A stretch of DNA of 42,580 nt. Origin: Gammaproteobacteria bacterium (GTDB lineage Bacteria; Pseudomonadota; Gammaproteobacteria; Xanthomonadales; Rhodanobacteraceae). Positions 1 through 8,432 of the stretch are shown here, one piece after another (position 1 is the stretch's first letter; every line of letters begins with the position of its first letter). The translations under genes and the position numbers were made by a program. The stretch is taken from NCBI GenBank assembly GCA_021324095.1, contig JAJPJT010000082.1:1-42580 (forward strand), given 5' to 3'. Below the pieces are notes generated by a model. It was not told where the DNA came from. It did not search any database and saw nothing but the letters and a program-made list of their open reading frames with translations.

Positions 1-1
1 A

Positions 2-238
2 GGTTTCGATGACATTCCGATGGCGCGCTACACGCACCCACCGCTCACCACGGTGCGGGTACGTGTCGCGCAGTTGGGACATGCCGCGCTGGAGCGGCTG
101 GTGATGCAGATGCAGACGCTGGAGCCGCCGGAACCGGACGTGACGACCATGAGCTTCGAGGTGGTGGTTCGCGCCTCGTGCGGGTCGCGCGTACCCAGAA
201 CGGCTGGAGAGCAAGACGGGCTTCACACACAAACCTGA
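2..238 (+). CDS. LacI/GalR-family transcriptional regulator, C-terminal fragment (5' end outside window)
   Basis: Only the last 78 codons are present; the reading frame is already open at base 2. The visible start, GFDDIPMARYTHPPLTTV, is the typical end of the periplasmic-binding-protein-like effector domain of LacI/GalR repressors, in which GFDD and the PPLTTV segment sit in the last third of the protein. The DNA-binding helix-turn-helix lies upstream of the window. The gene stops 27 bases before the TonB-receptor start, on the same strand, so it is probably the local sugar-responsive regulator of the downstream transport genes. The effector cannot be read from this fragment. The family assignment is firm; the regulatory target is inferred from position. 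Confidence 0.85.
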   Translation, partial: GFDDIPMARYTHPPLTTVRVRVAQLGHAALERLVMQMQTLEPPEPDVTTMSFEVVVRASCGSRVPRTAGEQDGLHTQT

Positions 239-265
239 TCAACCCCAATGTGCGCAGGAGGGGAT

Positions 266-3200
266 ATGAAACGCCAAACAAGGTTGCAGAAAAGACTGCT
301 TGCGGCGCTGATCACCGGCGCCGTCACGGCCACGCTTGCGGTACCCACCTTTTCGTTCGCGCAGACCGCGAATGCGACCCTGCAGGGGCAGGCCGCACCG
401 AACGCGCAAATCACCGCGCGCAACCTCGCCACCGGGCAGGTGCGCGTCACCAAGGCCAGCGCACAGGGCCGGTACATCCTGGTCAGCTTGCCGCCCGGCA
501 CGTGGGAGGTCGATGCGGGCCCGGGCACCGCGCGGACGGTCACGCTGTCGGTGGCCTCGACCGCGACATTGAACCTCGCCGCGCCCACCACGGCCGCACC
601 GACGCCTACGACGGCTCCCACGCTGGCCACCGTGCAGGTGACGGCCGCGCCCCTGCTCGACGTCAGGACCTCGCAGGTCGGCAACACGGTATCGCTGCGC
701 GAAATCAACGAACTGCCGGAAGCTTCGCGGAACTTCCTCGAGTTCGCCGACATCGTTCCCGGCATGATCTTCACTCGCGACGCCAACGGCAACACCAGCC
801 TGAGGTCGGGCGCACAGGCCTCCAGCAACATCAACGTGTACATCGACGGCGTGGGCCAGAAGAACTACGTGCTGGCCGGCGGCATCACGGGCCAGTTCGC
901 GAGCCAGGGCAATCCGTTCCCGCAGCTCGCGGTCGACCAGTACAAGGTCATCACGTCGAACTACACCGCGGAGTACGGCCAGCTTTCCAGCGCCGCGATC
1001 ACCGCGGTCACAAAATCCGGCACCAATGAATTCCACGGCGACGTGTTCGGTTCCTGGACCGACACGGTGATGCGCGCGGAAACGCCTGCCGAGCGGCACG
1101 CCGCCAAGAAGACGCCTTCGCACGAGAAGGACTACGGCTTCGACCTCGGCGGCCCGATCATCAAGGACAAGGCGCACTTCTACATTGCCTACGAGGGCAA
1201 GGAATTCGACACGCCGACCGTGGTGGTGCCCGGCGTCAGCAACTACGTCCAGTACCTGCCCTCGAGCGTGCAGGCGCTGGCCGGACCCGCCAGCCTTCCC
1301 TTCAAGGAAAACGACTGGTTCGGCAAGCTCGACTACGAAATCACCGACGAGGACCGGCTGGTGCTCACCGGTCACTACCGCGCCGAGACCGCGATCAGCG
1401 GCCTGGGCGGCGTGAACGCCGCCGGCGCGGGCATCAACACCATCAACGACGACAAGCGCTACGACTTCAGTTGGGAACACAGCGCGGACACGTGGTTCAA
1501 CAAGCTGCTGTTCACCTACGAAAACGCGTTCTACGCCCCGACGCCGATCATCCTCGGCGACGGCTCGAAGTACGTGCCCGATTTCAACAAGAACAGCACG
1601 ATTCTCATTACCGGCGCTTCGCCGCTGGCCCAGCAGAACAAGGGGCAGAAGGGCCCGGGCATCTCGGACGACCTGACCTTCAACGACCTGCAGTGGCACG
1701 GCGACCATGAGGTCAAGGTGGGCGTCTCGTACAAGTCCGTGAAGCTGGTCGCGCAGGATTCCGGCGACAGCAATGCGCTGTTCAATTACCTCGTGACCAC
1801 CTCCGGCACCGAAAGCATCCCGTACCAGGTGCAATTCGGCTCGCCCTCTCCCGGCATCAGCCCGGTCGCCACCAGCACGGACAAGCAGTACGGCGCCTAC
1901 GTCCAGGACAACTGGACGGTCAACGAGCACCTCACCCTGAATCTCGGCTTGCGCTGGGATTACGAGGAGACGCCGTCGTACCTCAACTGGGTGACACCCG
2001 CCAACGTCGTGGCCGCGTTCAATTCGCAGGATCCCAATGCCCCCGCCGGCCAGACTTACGCGCAAACCCTGGCGCTGGGCGGCATCAACATCAATGACTA
2101 CATCAGCACCGGCAACAACCGCAGCCAGCCCAAGAACGAATGGCAGCCGCGCCTCGGATTCTCGTACGACATCAACGGCGACCAGCAGCACGTCATCTTC
2201 GGCGGCGCGGGACGTGCCTACGACCGCGACCTCTACGAGACGCTGCAGGTCGAGCAGACGAAGCAGGCGCTGTCGCAGCCGACGCTGCTGTTCGACACGC
2301 CCGATTCGCCGTGTACCGTCGGCGTCAACAACTGCTTCGCGTGGAACCCGGCTTACTACAGCATTCCCACCCTGCAATCGCTGGTTACGGGGTCCAATGT
2401 CGGCAAGGAAGTCGACATGGTCACCAACAACCTGAAGGCGCCCTACTCCGACCAGTTCAGCCTCGGGATGCGCAACAAGGTCGGCGAATGGAACACCAGC
2501 GTGACGCTGGTCGACATCCGCAGCTACGACGGCCTCGTGTTCCAGCTCGGCAACCGCTACCCGAACGGCGCGTTCTGGGAGAAGGGCGGTCAGCCCTGGG
2601 GCAACGGCGTACCCGGCTTCGGCGCCCTGATCCTCGGCAACAACGGCCTGGAAACGCACCTGGACCAGTTGCTGGTCTCGATCGACAAGCCCTATACGCA
2701 CGAATCCCACTGGGGTGCGTCGATCGCCTACACCTATAGCCACGCCACGAAGAACAACGACAATCTCGATCCCACCGACCAGTACGCCTTCGACTACGAG
2801 ACGATCGGGCACTATCCCTTCGTTGCCGCACCGGGCGTGCCAAGACATCGCCTGGTCGCCACCGCAACGTTCGACGGGCCCTGGGGTTTCGTGATGGGCG
2901 CCAAGCTGACGCTGGCGACGCCCAATCCCGACGTCAATCTGGCCTGTTTCGGTGCTCCTGCGACCAACGTCGATGGCAACCCATCAAATGGAGCGGGCTG
3001 CGAATCCGTCGGCATCTTCCCGCCGGGCAACGGCCGTTTCATCGTCGGCGGCAAGATCTTCGGCTACCGCGACCTGGACCTGCAGGCAACCAAGAACTTC
3101 ACGATCCGCGGGAACCTCGGCGCCTACGTGCGCATCGATCTGATCAACGCGTTCAACTGGAACAATTACGTCGATTACCTCGAGACTTGGGGCTCGAACG

Positions 3201-3295
3201 GCCAGATGAACAAGATTCCGGTCGTCTACAATCCGACCGGCGACATCTCGGGCTATCCGCGCACGCTGAAAGTATCGATGGGACTGAAGTTCTAG
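266..3295 (+). CDS. TonB-dependent receptor with N-terminal carboxypeptidase-regulatory-like domain
   Basis: Outer-membrane active transporter of 1009 residues. The chosen ATG follows an AGGAGGGG ribosome site at 256-263; an in-frame ATG at 248 lies before that site and is less likely. A signal peptide covers about residues 1-33 (cleavage after FSFAQ). Residues about 36-105 look like a carboxypeptidase-D regulatory-like beta-sandwich, followed by a TonB-box-like VQVTA and a plug domain at about 125-245 (EINELPEASRNF, NINVYIDGVG, AITAVTKSGTNEFHG). The rest is beta-barrel, ending in an aromatic residue (GLKF), as usual for outer-membrane barrels. Receptors with this N-terminal extension are common in Xanthomonadales and often import plant or microbial oligosaccharides. 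The adjoining glycoside hydrolases and sugar ABC transporter point to a glucan oligosaccharide, but the substrate is inferred. Confidence 0.93.
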   Translation: MKRQTRLQKRLLAALITGAVTATLAVPTFSFAQTANATLQGQAAPNAQITARNLATGQVRVTKASAQGRYILVSLPPGTWEVDAGPGTARTVTLSVASTATLNLAAPTTAAPTPTTAPTLATVQVTAAPLLDVRTSQVGNTVSLREINELPEASRNFLEFADIVPGMIFTRDANGNTSLRSGAQASSNINVYIDGVGQKNYVLAGGITGQFASQGNPFPQLAVDQYKVITSNYTAEYGQLSSAAITAVTKSGTNEFHGDVFGSWTDTVMRAETPAERHAAKKTPSHEKDYGFDLGGPIIKDKAHFYIAYEGKEFDTPTVVVPGVSNYVQYLPSSVQALAGPASLPFKENDWFGKLDYEITDEDRLVLTGHYRAETAISGLGGVNAAGAGINTINDDKRYDFSWEHSADTWFNKLLFTYENAFYAPTPIILGDGSKYVPDFNKNSTILITGASPLAQQNKGQKGPGISDDLTFNDLQWHGDHEVKVGVSYKSVKLVAQDSGDSNALFNYLVTTSGTESIPYQVQFGSPSPGISPVATSTDKQYGAYVQDNWTVNEHLTLNLGLRWDYEETPSYLNWVTPANVVAAFNSQDPNAPAGQTYAQTLALGGININDYISTGNNRSQPKNEWQPRLGFSYDINGDQQHVIFGGAGRAYDRDLYETLQVEQTKQALSQPTLLFDTPDSPCTVGVNNCFAWNPAYYSIPTLQSLVTGSNVGKEVDMVTNNLKAPYSDQFSLGMRNKVGEWNTSVTLVDIRSYDGLVFQLGNRYPNGAFWEKGGQPWGNGVPGFGALILGNNGLETHLDQLLVSIDKPYTHESHWGASIAYTYSHATKNNDNLDPTDQYAFDYETIGHYPFVAAPGVPRHRLVATATFDGPWGFVMGAKLTLATPNPDVNLACFGAPATNVDGNPSNGAGCESVGIFPPGNGRFIVGGKIFGYRDLDLQATKNFTIRGNLGAYVRIDLINAFNWNNYVDYLETWGSNGQMNKIPVVYNPTGDISGYPRTLKVSMGLKF

Positions 3296-3319
3296 GCGCG
3301 GGATTCAGAGCGTGGCGCG

Positions 3320-3341
3320 AGGTGCGCGACGGCGCGCACCT
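3320..3341 (+). terminator. GC-rich hairpin between receptor and halogenase genes (possible attenuator)
   Basis: AGGTGCGCG, loop ACGG, CGCGCACCT: a perfect 9-bp stem 25 bases after the receptor stop codon. It is followed by TTGCGTCTTGT rather than a clean T-run, so it would be a weak or partial terminator, or an RNA-stabilising 3' end. It could set receptor mRNA above that of the downstream genes. Confidence 0.5.
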
Positions 3342-3413
3342 TGCGTCTTGTGATTACCTCGTCAACAGGGGCCGTCGAGGCGCGCGCCAGCGCGACTGCC
3401 AGCTTCACCCGCC

Positions 3414-4925
3414 ATGACTGATTTGGCCATCCAACGCGTTGTCATCGTCGGCGGCGGGACCGCGGGCTGGATGGCTGCCGCCGGGCTCGCCCGCATTCTG
3501 GGCCAGCAATGCGCGATCCGCCTGGTCGAATCCGAACAGATCGGCACGATCGGCGTCGGCGAGTCGACCGTGCCGCACCTGAAGCTGTTCAACGACCTGC
3601 TCGGCGTCGACGACGTCAACTTCGTCAAACAGACGCAGGGCACGTTCAAGCTGGGTACGCAGTTCGTCAACTGGGGGCGTATCGGCGACTGTTACATGCA
3701 CGGTTTCGGTACGCTGGGCCACGACATCAGCCTGCTGCCGTTCCACCAGTTCTGGCTGAAAGCGCGACGGCTCGGCTTCGCCGAGGAACTGGGCGCGTAT
3801 TCGTTGCACACCATGGCGGGTCCACGGGGCAAATTCACGCCGTCCGTCACCAATGCGCCCCAAAATTCGCCGCTGGCTGACATCGCCTACGCCTATCATT
3901 TCGACGCGGGTTTGTATGCACGGTTTCTCCGGGGTTACGCGGAAAGACTGGGCGTGCGCCGAACCGAGGGCAAAGTCGTCGACGTGCGGCGGCGTGGCGA
4001 AGACGGCTTCGTCGAGGCGGTGGTGCTGGAAAGCGGAGAAAATCTCGAGGGCGATCTGTTCCTGGATTGTTCCGGTTTCAGGGGGCTGCTGATCGAGCAG
4101 ACCCTGCGTGTCGGCTACGAGGACTGGTCGCACTGGCTGCCGTGCAACAGCGCGGTGGCGGTTTCCTGTGAGACGGCCGGACCGCCCACGCCGTACGTGC
4201 GCTGCACGGCACACCAGGCCGGCTGGCAGTGGCGCATTCCGCTGCAAAACCGCATCGGCAACGGCTACGTGTACTCCAACAGGCACATCAGCGACGACGA
4301 GGCCACGGCCACGCTGTTGAAGCATCTTGACGGCCGCGTCATCGGTGAACCTCGCGTGCTGCGCTTCACCGCCGGGCAGCGCCGCAAGCCCTGGGACAAG
4401 AACGTCGTCGCGATGGGCCTGGCCGCCGGCTTCGTGGAACCGCTCGAATCCACCACGATCTACATGGTCCAGTCCGCCATCACCCGGTTGACCAAGCTGT
4501 GGCCGCGGCGCGACTGCAGCGAAGTGCTCCGCGATCGCTACAACGCCCAGGCTGCGTTCGAGATCGAACGTATCCGCGACTTCATCATCCTGCACTTTTG
4601 CGCCACCGAACGCGACGACACCCCGTTCTGGGATTACTGCCGCACGATGGATATTCCCGAGCCGCTTGCCGACAACATCCGGTTGTTCCGCGACAGCGGG
4701 CGCTTCTACCGCGATGCCGAGGAACTGTTCGCGCTGCCCAGTTGGGTGGAAGTGATGATTGGTCAGCGGATCCTGCCGCGCACCTGGCATCCGGTGGTCG
4801 ACCAGTTTTCGGATGCCGATCTGAAGAAATTGATGGAGGACGTCCAGCGCGTGATCGCCGCCTGCGTGGAGGCGATGCCGGCGCATCAGGCCTTCCTCGA
4901 CCAGCATTGCAAGGCCAATGCATGA
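3414..4925 (+). CDS. Tryptophan 7-halogenase-family flavoprotein
   Basis: Protein of 503 residues in the flavin-dependent halogenase family. Visible motifs are the FAD-binding GGGTAGWMAA (residues 13-22), GVGEST (48-52 region), the catalytic lysine in GTFKLG at residue 79, the WxWxIP signature WQWRIP at 271-276, and EPLES with its glutamate at 345. Lys79 and this Glu occupy the same positions as the halide-activating Lys79 and Glu346 of PrnA, so the active site looks intact. Members beside TonB receptors are widespread in Xanthomonadales and Caulobacterales; characterised relatives such as BrvH halogenate indole in vitro, but their natural role is unclear. The stop codon overlaps the start of the GH144-like gene (ATGA, 4922-4925), showing a translationally coupled operon. 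No natural-product biosynthesis genes are nearby. A flavin reductase would have to come from elsewhere. Confidence 0.92.
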   Translation: MTDLAIQRVVIVGGGTAGWMAAAGLARILGQQCAIRLVESEQIGTIGVGESTVPHLKLFNDLLGVDDVNFVKQTQGTFKLGTQFVNWGRIGDCYMHGFGTLGHDISLLPFHQFWLKARRLGFAEELGAYSLHTMAGPRGKFTPSVTNAPQNSPLADIAYAYHFDAGLYARFLRGYAERLGVRRTEGKVVDVRRRGEDGFVEAVVLESGENLEGDLFLDCSGFRGLLIEQTLRVGYEDWSHWLPCNSAVAVSCETAGPPTPYVRCTAHQAGWQWRIPLQNRIGNGYVYSNRHISDDEATATLLKHLDGRVIGEPRVLRFTAGQRRKPWDKNVVAMGLAAGFVEPLESTTIYMVQSAITRLTKLWPRRDCSEVLRDRYNAQAAFEIERIRDFIILHFCATERDDTPFWDYCRTMDIPEPLADNIRLFRDSGRFYRDAEELFALPSWVEVMIGQRILPRTWHPVVDQFSDADLKKLMEDVQRVIAACVEAMPAHQAFLDQHCKANA

Positions 4926-6913
4926 CAAGCCGCGTACGTGACTTCACGGCGCGGGCATGGAAAGCAACGCACACCCTGGTTCTCGCCGAACGCAAGTTCG
5001 GGACCGTCGCGCTGTTCGGCCTGCTGGTGCTTCTGACCGCGGTACAGACGCCGGCGCAACGCACTGCGCGGGCTCCTGCAGCGCCGGCCCATGCGCCTGC
5101 CATCGCGGCGAGCGCCGGCCAGGCGGCGGCGACAGGATCTCTCGGTCTGCCCGCGGCGGCGATAGCCGTTGGCGCCAGCACGGCGATTCCCGAAGCCGCG
5201 CCCGACACGACGAGGGCCGTCGCCGTGCCCGCGCCGGCGGTTTCCGCCGGGACACCCGCGACCGCGGTTTCGACGCGCATGCCGGCGCCGGCGACCTCGA
5301 CCAGCCATTCCGGAGCCGAAGAACCGCTCAGTTCAGCCGCGGCGGCACTGACCATCGGCGAGCAGGCCGCACTTCCCGAAAGCGCACCCGCGCCATCGCT
5401 CAACGACATCGAACACCGCACGTTCGAGTTCTTCTGGCAAACGACCAATCCAAAAAACGGTCTGGTGCCCGACCACTGGCCGCTCGGCGATGAACCCTTC
5501 GCCAGCATCGCGGCGGTGGGCTTCGCATTGACGGCCTATCCGATCGGCGTCGAGCGCGGCTGGATCACGCGCGAGCAGGCGCGCCAACGCGTGCTGACCA
5601 CGCTGAAGTTCTTCGCCGCCGCGCCGCAGGGCCCGAGCGAGGACGGCGATTCCGGCTACCACGGCTTCTACTACCATTTCCTCGACATGCAGACGGGCCT
5701 GCGTTACGCCCGCTGGGTCGAGGTTTCCACCGTCGACACCACCTGGCTGATGGCAGGCGTGCTGTTCGACGAAACCTATTTCGACCAGGACAATCCGCAG
5801 GAGCGCGAGATCCGCAAGCTCGCCGAAAAGCTCTACGACGACGTGGACTGGAACTGGGCGCAAGTCCGGCCGCCGCTGATCAGCATGGGCTGGACGCCCG
5901 GCGGCAAGTTCATCCCGCTGGACTGGAAGGGTTACAACGAAGCGATGATGCTCTACATCCTCGCGCTGGGTTCACCCAGCCACGCTATCAAGCCCGACGC
6001 ATGGAAGGCTTGGACGTCCACGTACAAGGAAACCTGGGGACCTTTCATGAGCGGCAAACCGCACGTCGGCTTCGCGCCGCTGTTCGGCCACCAGTACAGC
6101 GAATCCTGGATCGACTTCCGCGGCATCCAGGATGCGTGGATGCGCGCGCACGCCCTCACCTATTTCGAAAACAGCCGCATTTCCGTCATCGGGCAGCATC
6201 AATACGCGGTTTCCGGCTCCGGCCGTTTCGTCGGTTACGGCGCCGACCTCTGGGGTCTGACCGCCTGCGACGGCCCGGGCGACACGACCTGGGACCATGC
6301 CGATGGCACGATCACGCAGTTCCACGGTTATCTCGCGCGCGGTGCCGACGTCGGCAACATCATCGACGATGGCACCATCGCGCCCACGGCAGCGATCTCG
6401 TCCATCGTGTTCGCGCCGGCGCTGGTCCTGCCGACGATCCGGACGATGTACGATCGCTACGGAAAATGGCTGTATTCCAAATATGGTTTCTACGACGCGT
6501 TCAATCCGACCTTTCGGCTGAACGTGCCGGTGCGCAGCGGTGAGGTGGTACCGAACGAGGGGTGGTTCGACAACCAATACCTCGGCATCGACCAGGGGCC
6601 GATCCTGCTGATGATCGAGAATTACCGCAGTGGCTTCGTGTGGCAGGTGATGAGCCGCAATCCGCATATCCGGCGTGGCCTCGAACGCGCCGGATTCACC
6701 GGCGGCTGGCTGGCCGACCACAACCAGGAGGCGGCGGGCAGCGAGACAAAGTCCTCCTCGACGCCGGCGTTGTCATCGCTGGTCGTGAGGGCCGGGGCAA
6801 GGGCGTTGAAATCGCCGCCTGCGCGGAGCCCCGCGCCCGACCCGCAGCCCGGTCTCACCCAAACCTCTCCCCCGCAACAGGCGCGGGAGCGAGAGCTCGC
6901 CGAATTGCAATGA
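4922..6913 (+). CDS. Glycoamylase-domain glycoside hydrolase (GH144-like, putative beta-1,2-glucanase)
   Basis: Protein of 663 residues. The ATG overlaps the halogenase stop. Residues about 27-42 form a hydrophobic export or anchor segment. An Ala/Pro/Thr-rich linker follows (about 43-158), then the glycoamylase-like alpha/alpha-barrel from about 160 (NDIEHRTFEFFW) to about 600, including SGYHGFYYHFLD, TTWLMAGVL, GYNEAMMLYILA, GADLWGLTACDGP and the end segment NEGWFDNQYLGIDQGP. This domain occurs in GH144 endo-beta-1,2-glucanases and in cyclic beta-1,2-glucan synthases. Cellular location is probably periplasmic or membrane-anchored. The tail from about 603 to 663 is low-complexity and partly encoded by a repeat-like sequence. 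The stop overlaps the next gene's start (ATGA). The fold assignment is secure; the beta-1,2 linkage specificity is inferred from the family. Confidence 0.85.
   Translation: MTSRVRDFTARAWKATHTLVLAERKFGTVALFGLLVLLTAVQTPAQRTARAPAAPAHAPAIAASAGQAAATGSLGLPAAAIAVGASTAIPEAAPDTTRAVAVPAPAVSAGTPATAVSTRMPAPATSTSHSGAEEPLSSAAAALTIGEQAALPESAPAPSLNDIEHRTFEFFWQTTNPKNGLVPDHWPLGDEPFASIAAVGFALTAYPIGVERGWITREQARQRVLTTLKFFAAAPQGPSEDGDSGYHGFYYHFLDMQTGLRYARWVEVSTVDTTWLMAGVLFDETYFDQDNPQEREIRKLAEKLYDDVDWNWAQVRPPLISMGWTPGGKFIPLDWKGYNEAMMLYILALGSPSHAIKPDAWKAWTSTYKETWGPFMSGKPHVGFAPLFGHQYSESWIDFRGIQDAWMRAHALTYFENSRISVIGQHQYAVSGSGRFVGYGADLWGLTACDGPGDTTWDHADGTITQFHGYLARGADVGNIIDDGTIAPTAAISSIVFAPALVLPTIRTMYDRYGKWLYSKYGFYDAFNPTFRLNVPVRSGEVVPNEGWFDNQYLGIDQGPILLMIENYRSGFVWQVMSRNPHIRRGLERAGFTGGWLADHNQEAAGSETKSSSTPALSSLVVRAGARALKSPPARSPAPDPQPGLTQTSPPQQARERELAELQ
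6852..6893. repeat. Repeat-like CTCACCC/CTCTCCCC segment inside the 3' end of the hydrolase gene
   Basis: The stretch beginning TCTCACCCAAACCTCTCCCCC and ending in GCGGGAGCGAGAG resembles one half of the CTCACCC...CTCTCCCC elements found intergenically elsewhere in the window. It encodes part of the non-conserved protein tail. It is partial and may be coincidental. Confidence 0.35.
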
Positions 6914-8205
6914 ATCATGCGGCGCACGGCTGGCGCGCGGGAATCGTGCTGGCCGTAGTGCTGCTGATGGCGGGTTGCGGTGCATCGAATCCGCGCGTCA
7001 TCACGCTGCAGTTCTGGACCGTCGGACAGGAGGGCGATGCGGTCACGCACCTGCTGCCGGCCTTCGAGAAGGCGCATCCCGACATTCACGTTAGCGTCCA
7101 GCAGATCCCGCTGACCGCGGCGCACGAGAAACTGCTGACGGCCTTCGCGGGCGGCTCGTTGCCCGACGTCACCCAGATCGGCAATACCTGGATCGCGGAG
7201 TTCACTGCGCTGCACGCGCTGGAACCGCTGCAATCCTACGTTGCGCATTCGCAAGTGATCCGCGAGCAGGATTATTTCGCCAGCGCATGGGCGACCAACG
7301 TGATCGACGGCACCCTGTATGGCATTCCCTGGTACGTCGACACGCGCCTGCTGTTCTACCGCGCCGACCTGTTGCGCGACGCGGGCTTCGATGCACCGCC
7401 GCGCGACTGGGCCGAATGGCAGCGGCAGATGGACGCGATCCGCAAATGCAGCCACGGCACGCGCTGGGGCGCGCTGCTGCCGACCAATGAATACGACCAG
7501 CTGCTGGCGCTCGCGTTGCAGGAACATGCACCGCTGCTGCGTGACGGCGGTCGCTACGGCAACTTCGAAAGCGCCGGTTTCAAGCGTGCACTCGCTTTCT
7601 ACGTAGGGCTTTTCAAGCGCGACGACGTACCGCCCGTGAGCGACGTGCAGGTCAGCAATCCGTGGCAGGCATTCGGGCGCGGCGAATTCGTGTTTTATCT
7701 TTCCGGGCCGTGGAACATCGGCGAGTTCCGCAAACGGCTGCCCGCGTCGCGCCAGTCGGAATGGTCCACGGCGCAGCTACCTGGTCCCGGCGGCCCGGGA
7801 GACTCGGTCGCCTATGGTTCGAGTCTCGTGATCCTGCGCGGATCGAAGCACAAGGATGCCGCACGGAAACTGATCGAATACCTGTCGCGGCCCGACGTGC
7901 AGGTTCGCTTCTACGAATTGCTGGGCGACCTGCCGGCGCGGCGATCGGCATGGGGAAGCCCGGTGCTGGAGCACGACCCGAAACTGCGCGCCTTCAGCGC
8001 GCAGCTCGAGCACATGCGCCCCGCACCGCAGGTGCCGGAATGGGAGCAGATCGTCAACATGATGCAGGACGTCGCCGCCCGCGCCATCGCCGGGCAGTTG
8101 ACCATCGATGAGGCGGCCGCGCAGATGGACGCCCAGGCGGACACGATCCTCGCCAAGCGCCGGTGGGTGCTGGACAGGCAACTCCAAAGCGGCAGCCGGC
8201 AATGA
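6910..8205 (+). CDS. Sugar ABC transporter substrate-binding lipoprotein
   Basis: Protein of 431 residues of the family 1 extracellular solute-binding proteins (MalE/UgpB type). The start overlaps the preceding stop as ATGA. The N-terminus is a lipoprotein signal with lipobox LMAGC, giving a mature N-terminal cysteine at about residue 23. Family features are VITLQFWTVGQEGD, a TAFAGGSLPDVTQIGNTW segment, GIPWYVDTRLLFYR and GRGEFVFYLSGPWNIGEF. It would capture an oligosaccharide in the periplasm and deliver it to the two permeases encoded downstream. It is followed by a 227-bp gap containing a multi-arm repeat before the permease genes. Substrate is not readable from sequence; context favours a beta-glucoside. 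Confidence 0.93.
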   Translation: MNHAAHGWRAGIVLAVVLLMAGCGASNPRVITLQFWTVGQEGDAVTHLLPAFEKAHPDIHVSVQQIPLTAAHEKLLTAFAGGSLPDVTQIGNTWIAEFTALHALEPLQSYVAHSQVIREQDYFASAWATNVIDGTLYGIPWYVDTRLLFYRADLLRDAGFDAPPRDWAEWQRQMDAIRKCSHGTRWGALLPTNEYDQLLALALQEHAPLLRDGGRYGNFESAGFKRALAFYVGLFKRDDVPPVSDVQVSNPWQAFGRGEFVFYLSGPWNIGEFRKRLPASRQSEWSTAQLPGPGGPGDSVAYGSSLVILRGSKHKDAARKLIEYLSRPDVQVRFYELLGDLPARRSAWGSPVLEHDPKLRAFSAQLEHMRPAPQVPEWEQIVNMMQDVAARAIAGQLTIDEAAAQMDAQADTILAKRRWVLDRQLQSGSRQ

Positions 8206-8231
8206 TTCCGTATATGCCCGAATGTCTCGCG

Positions 8232-8323
8232 CCCCCTCACCCAGCGCTACGCGCTCGGCCTACGGCCGCCTCTCTCCAAGGGGGAGAGGGAGACAAGCGC
8301 GGCGCGCTTGGCGGGTGAGGGGG
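8232..8323. repeat. Multi-arm palindromic repeat element, copy 1 (full form)
   Basis: An outer inverted repeat, CCCCCTCACCC (8232-8242) with GGGTGAGGGGG (8313-8323), encloses four hairpins. Arm 1 is AGCGC-TAC-GCGCT (8243-8255) and arm 2 is CGGCC-TAC-GGCCG (8256-8268). Arm 3 is a 9-bp stem with one T-G pair (8269-8289). Arm 4 is AAGCGC-GGC-GCGCTT (8295-8309). Related copies lie at 16971, 17071, 38886 and 42495. This copy lies inside the transport operon, between the binding-protein and permease genes. Confidence 0.85.
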
Positions 8324-8432
8324 GACTTGGGGCGCCCTGATTTTGCTCGCCATTCCCAGAATCGCGCAGCGACATGACCAAATGGAGATTTGAACAGGTC
8401 ACCCTTGGGTCGGCCGGGCAGAATGGCGACAA

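Noticed and set aside
239..2848. Very long open frame (869 codons) antisense to the TonB receptor
   Set aside because: It is an artefact of high-GC codon usage opposite a well-supported gene. Its translation is a monotonous Val/Arg/Ala/Gly mix with no domains and no start context.
3414..4925. Halogenase as a marker of a natural-product biosynthetic cluster
   Set aside because: No polyketide, peptide-synthetase, tailoring or resistance genes are near. The operon partners are sugar-uptake genes, and this pairing is common in related bacteria.
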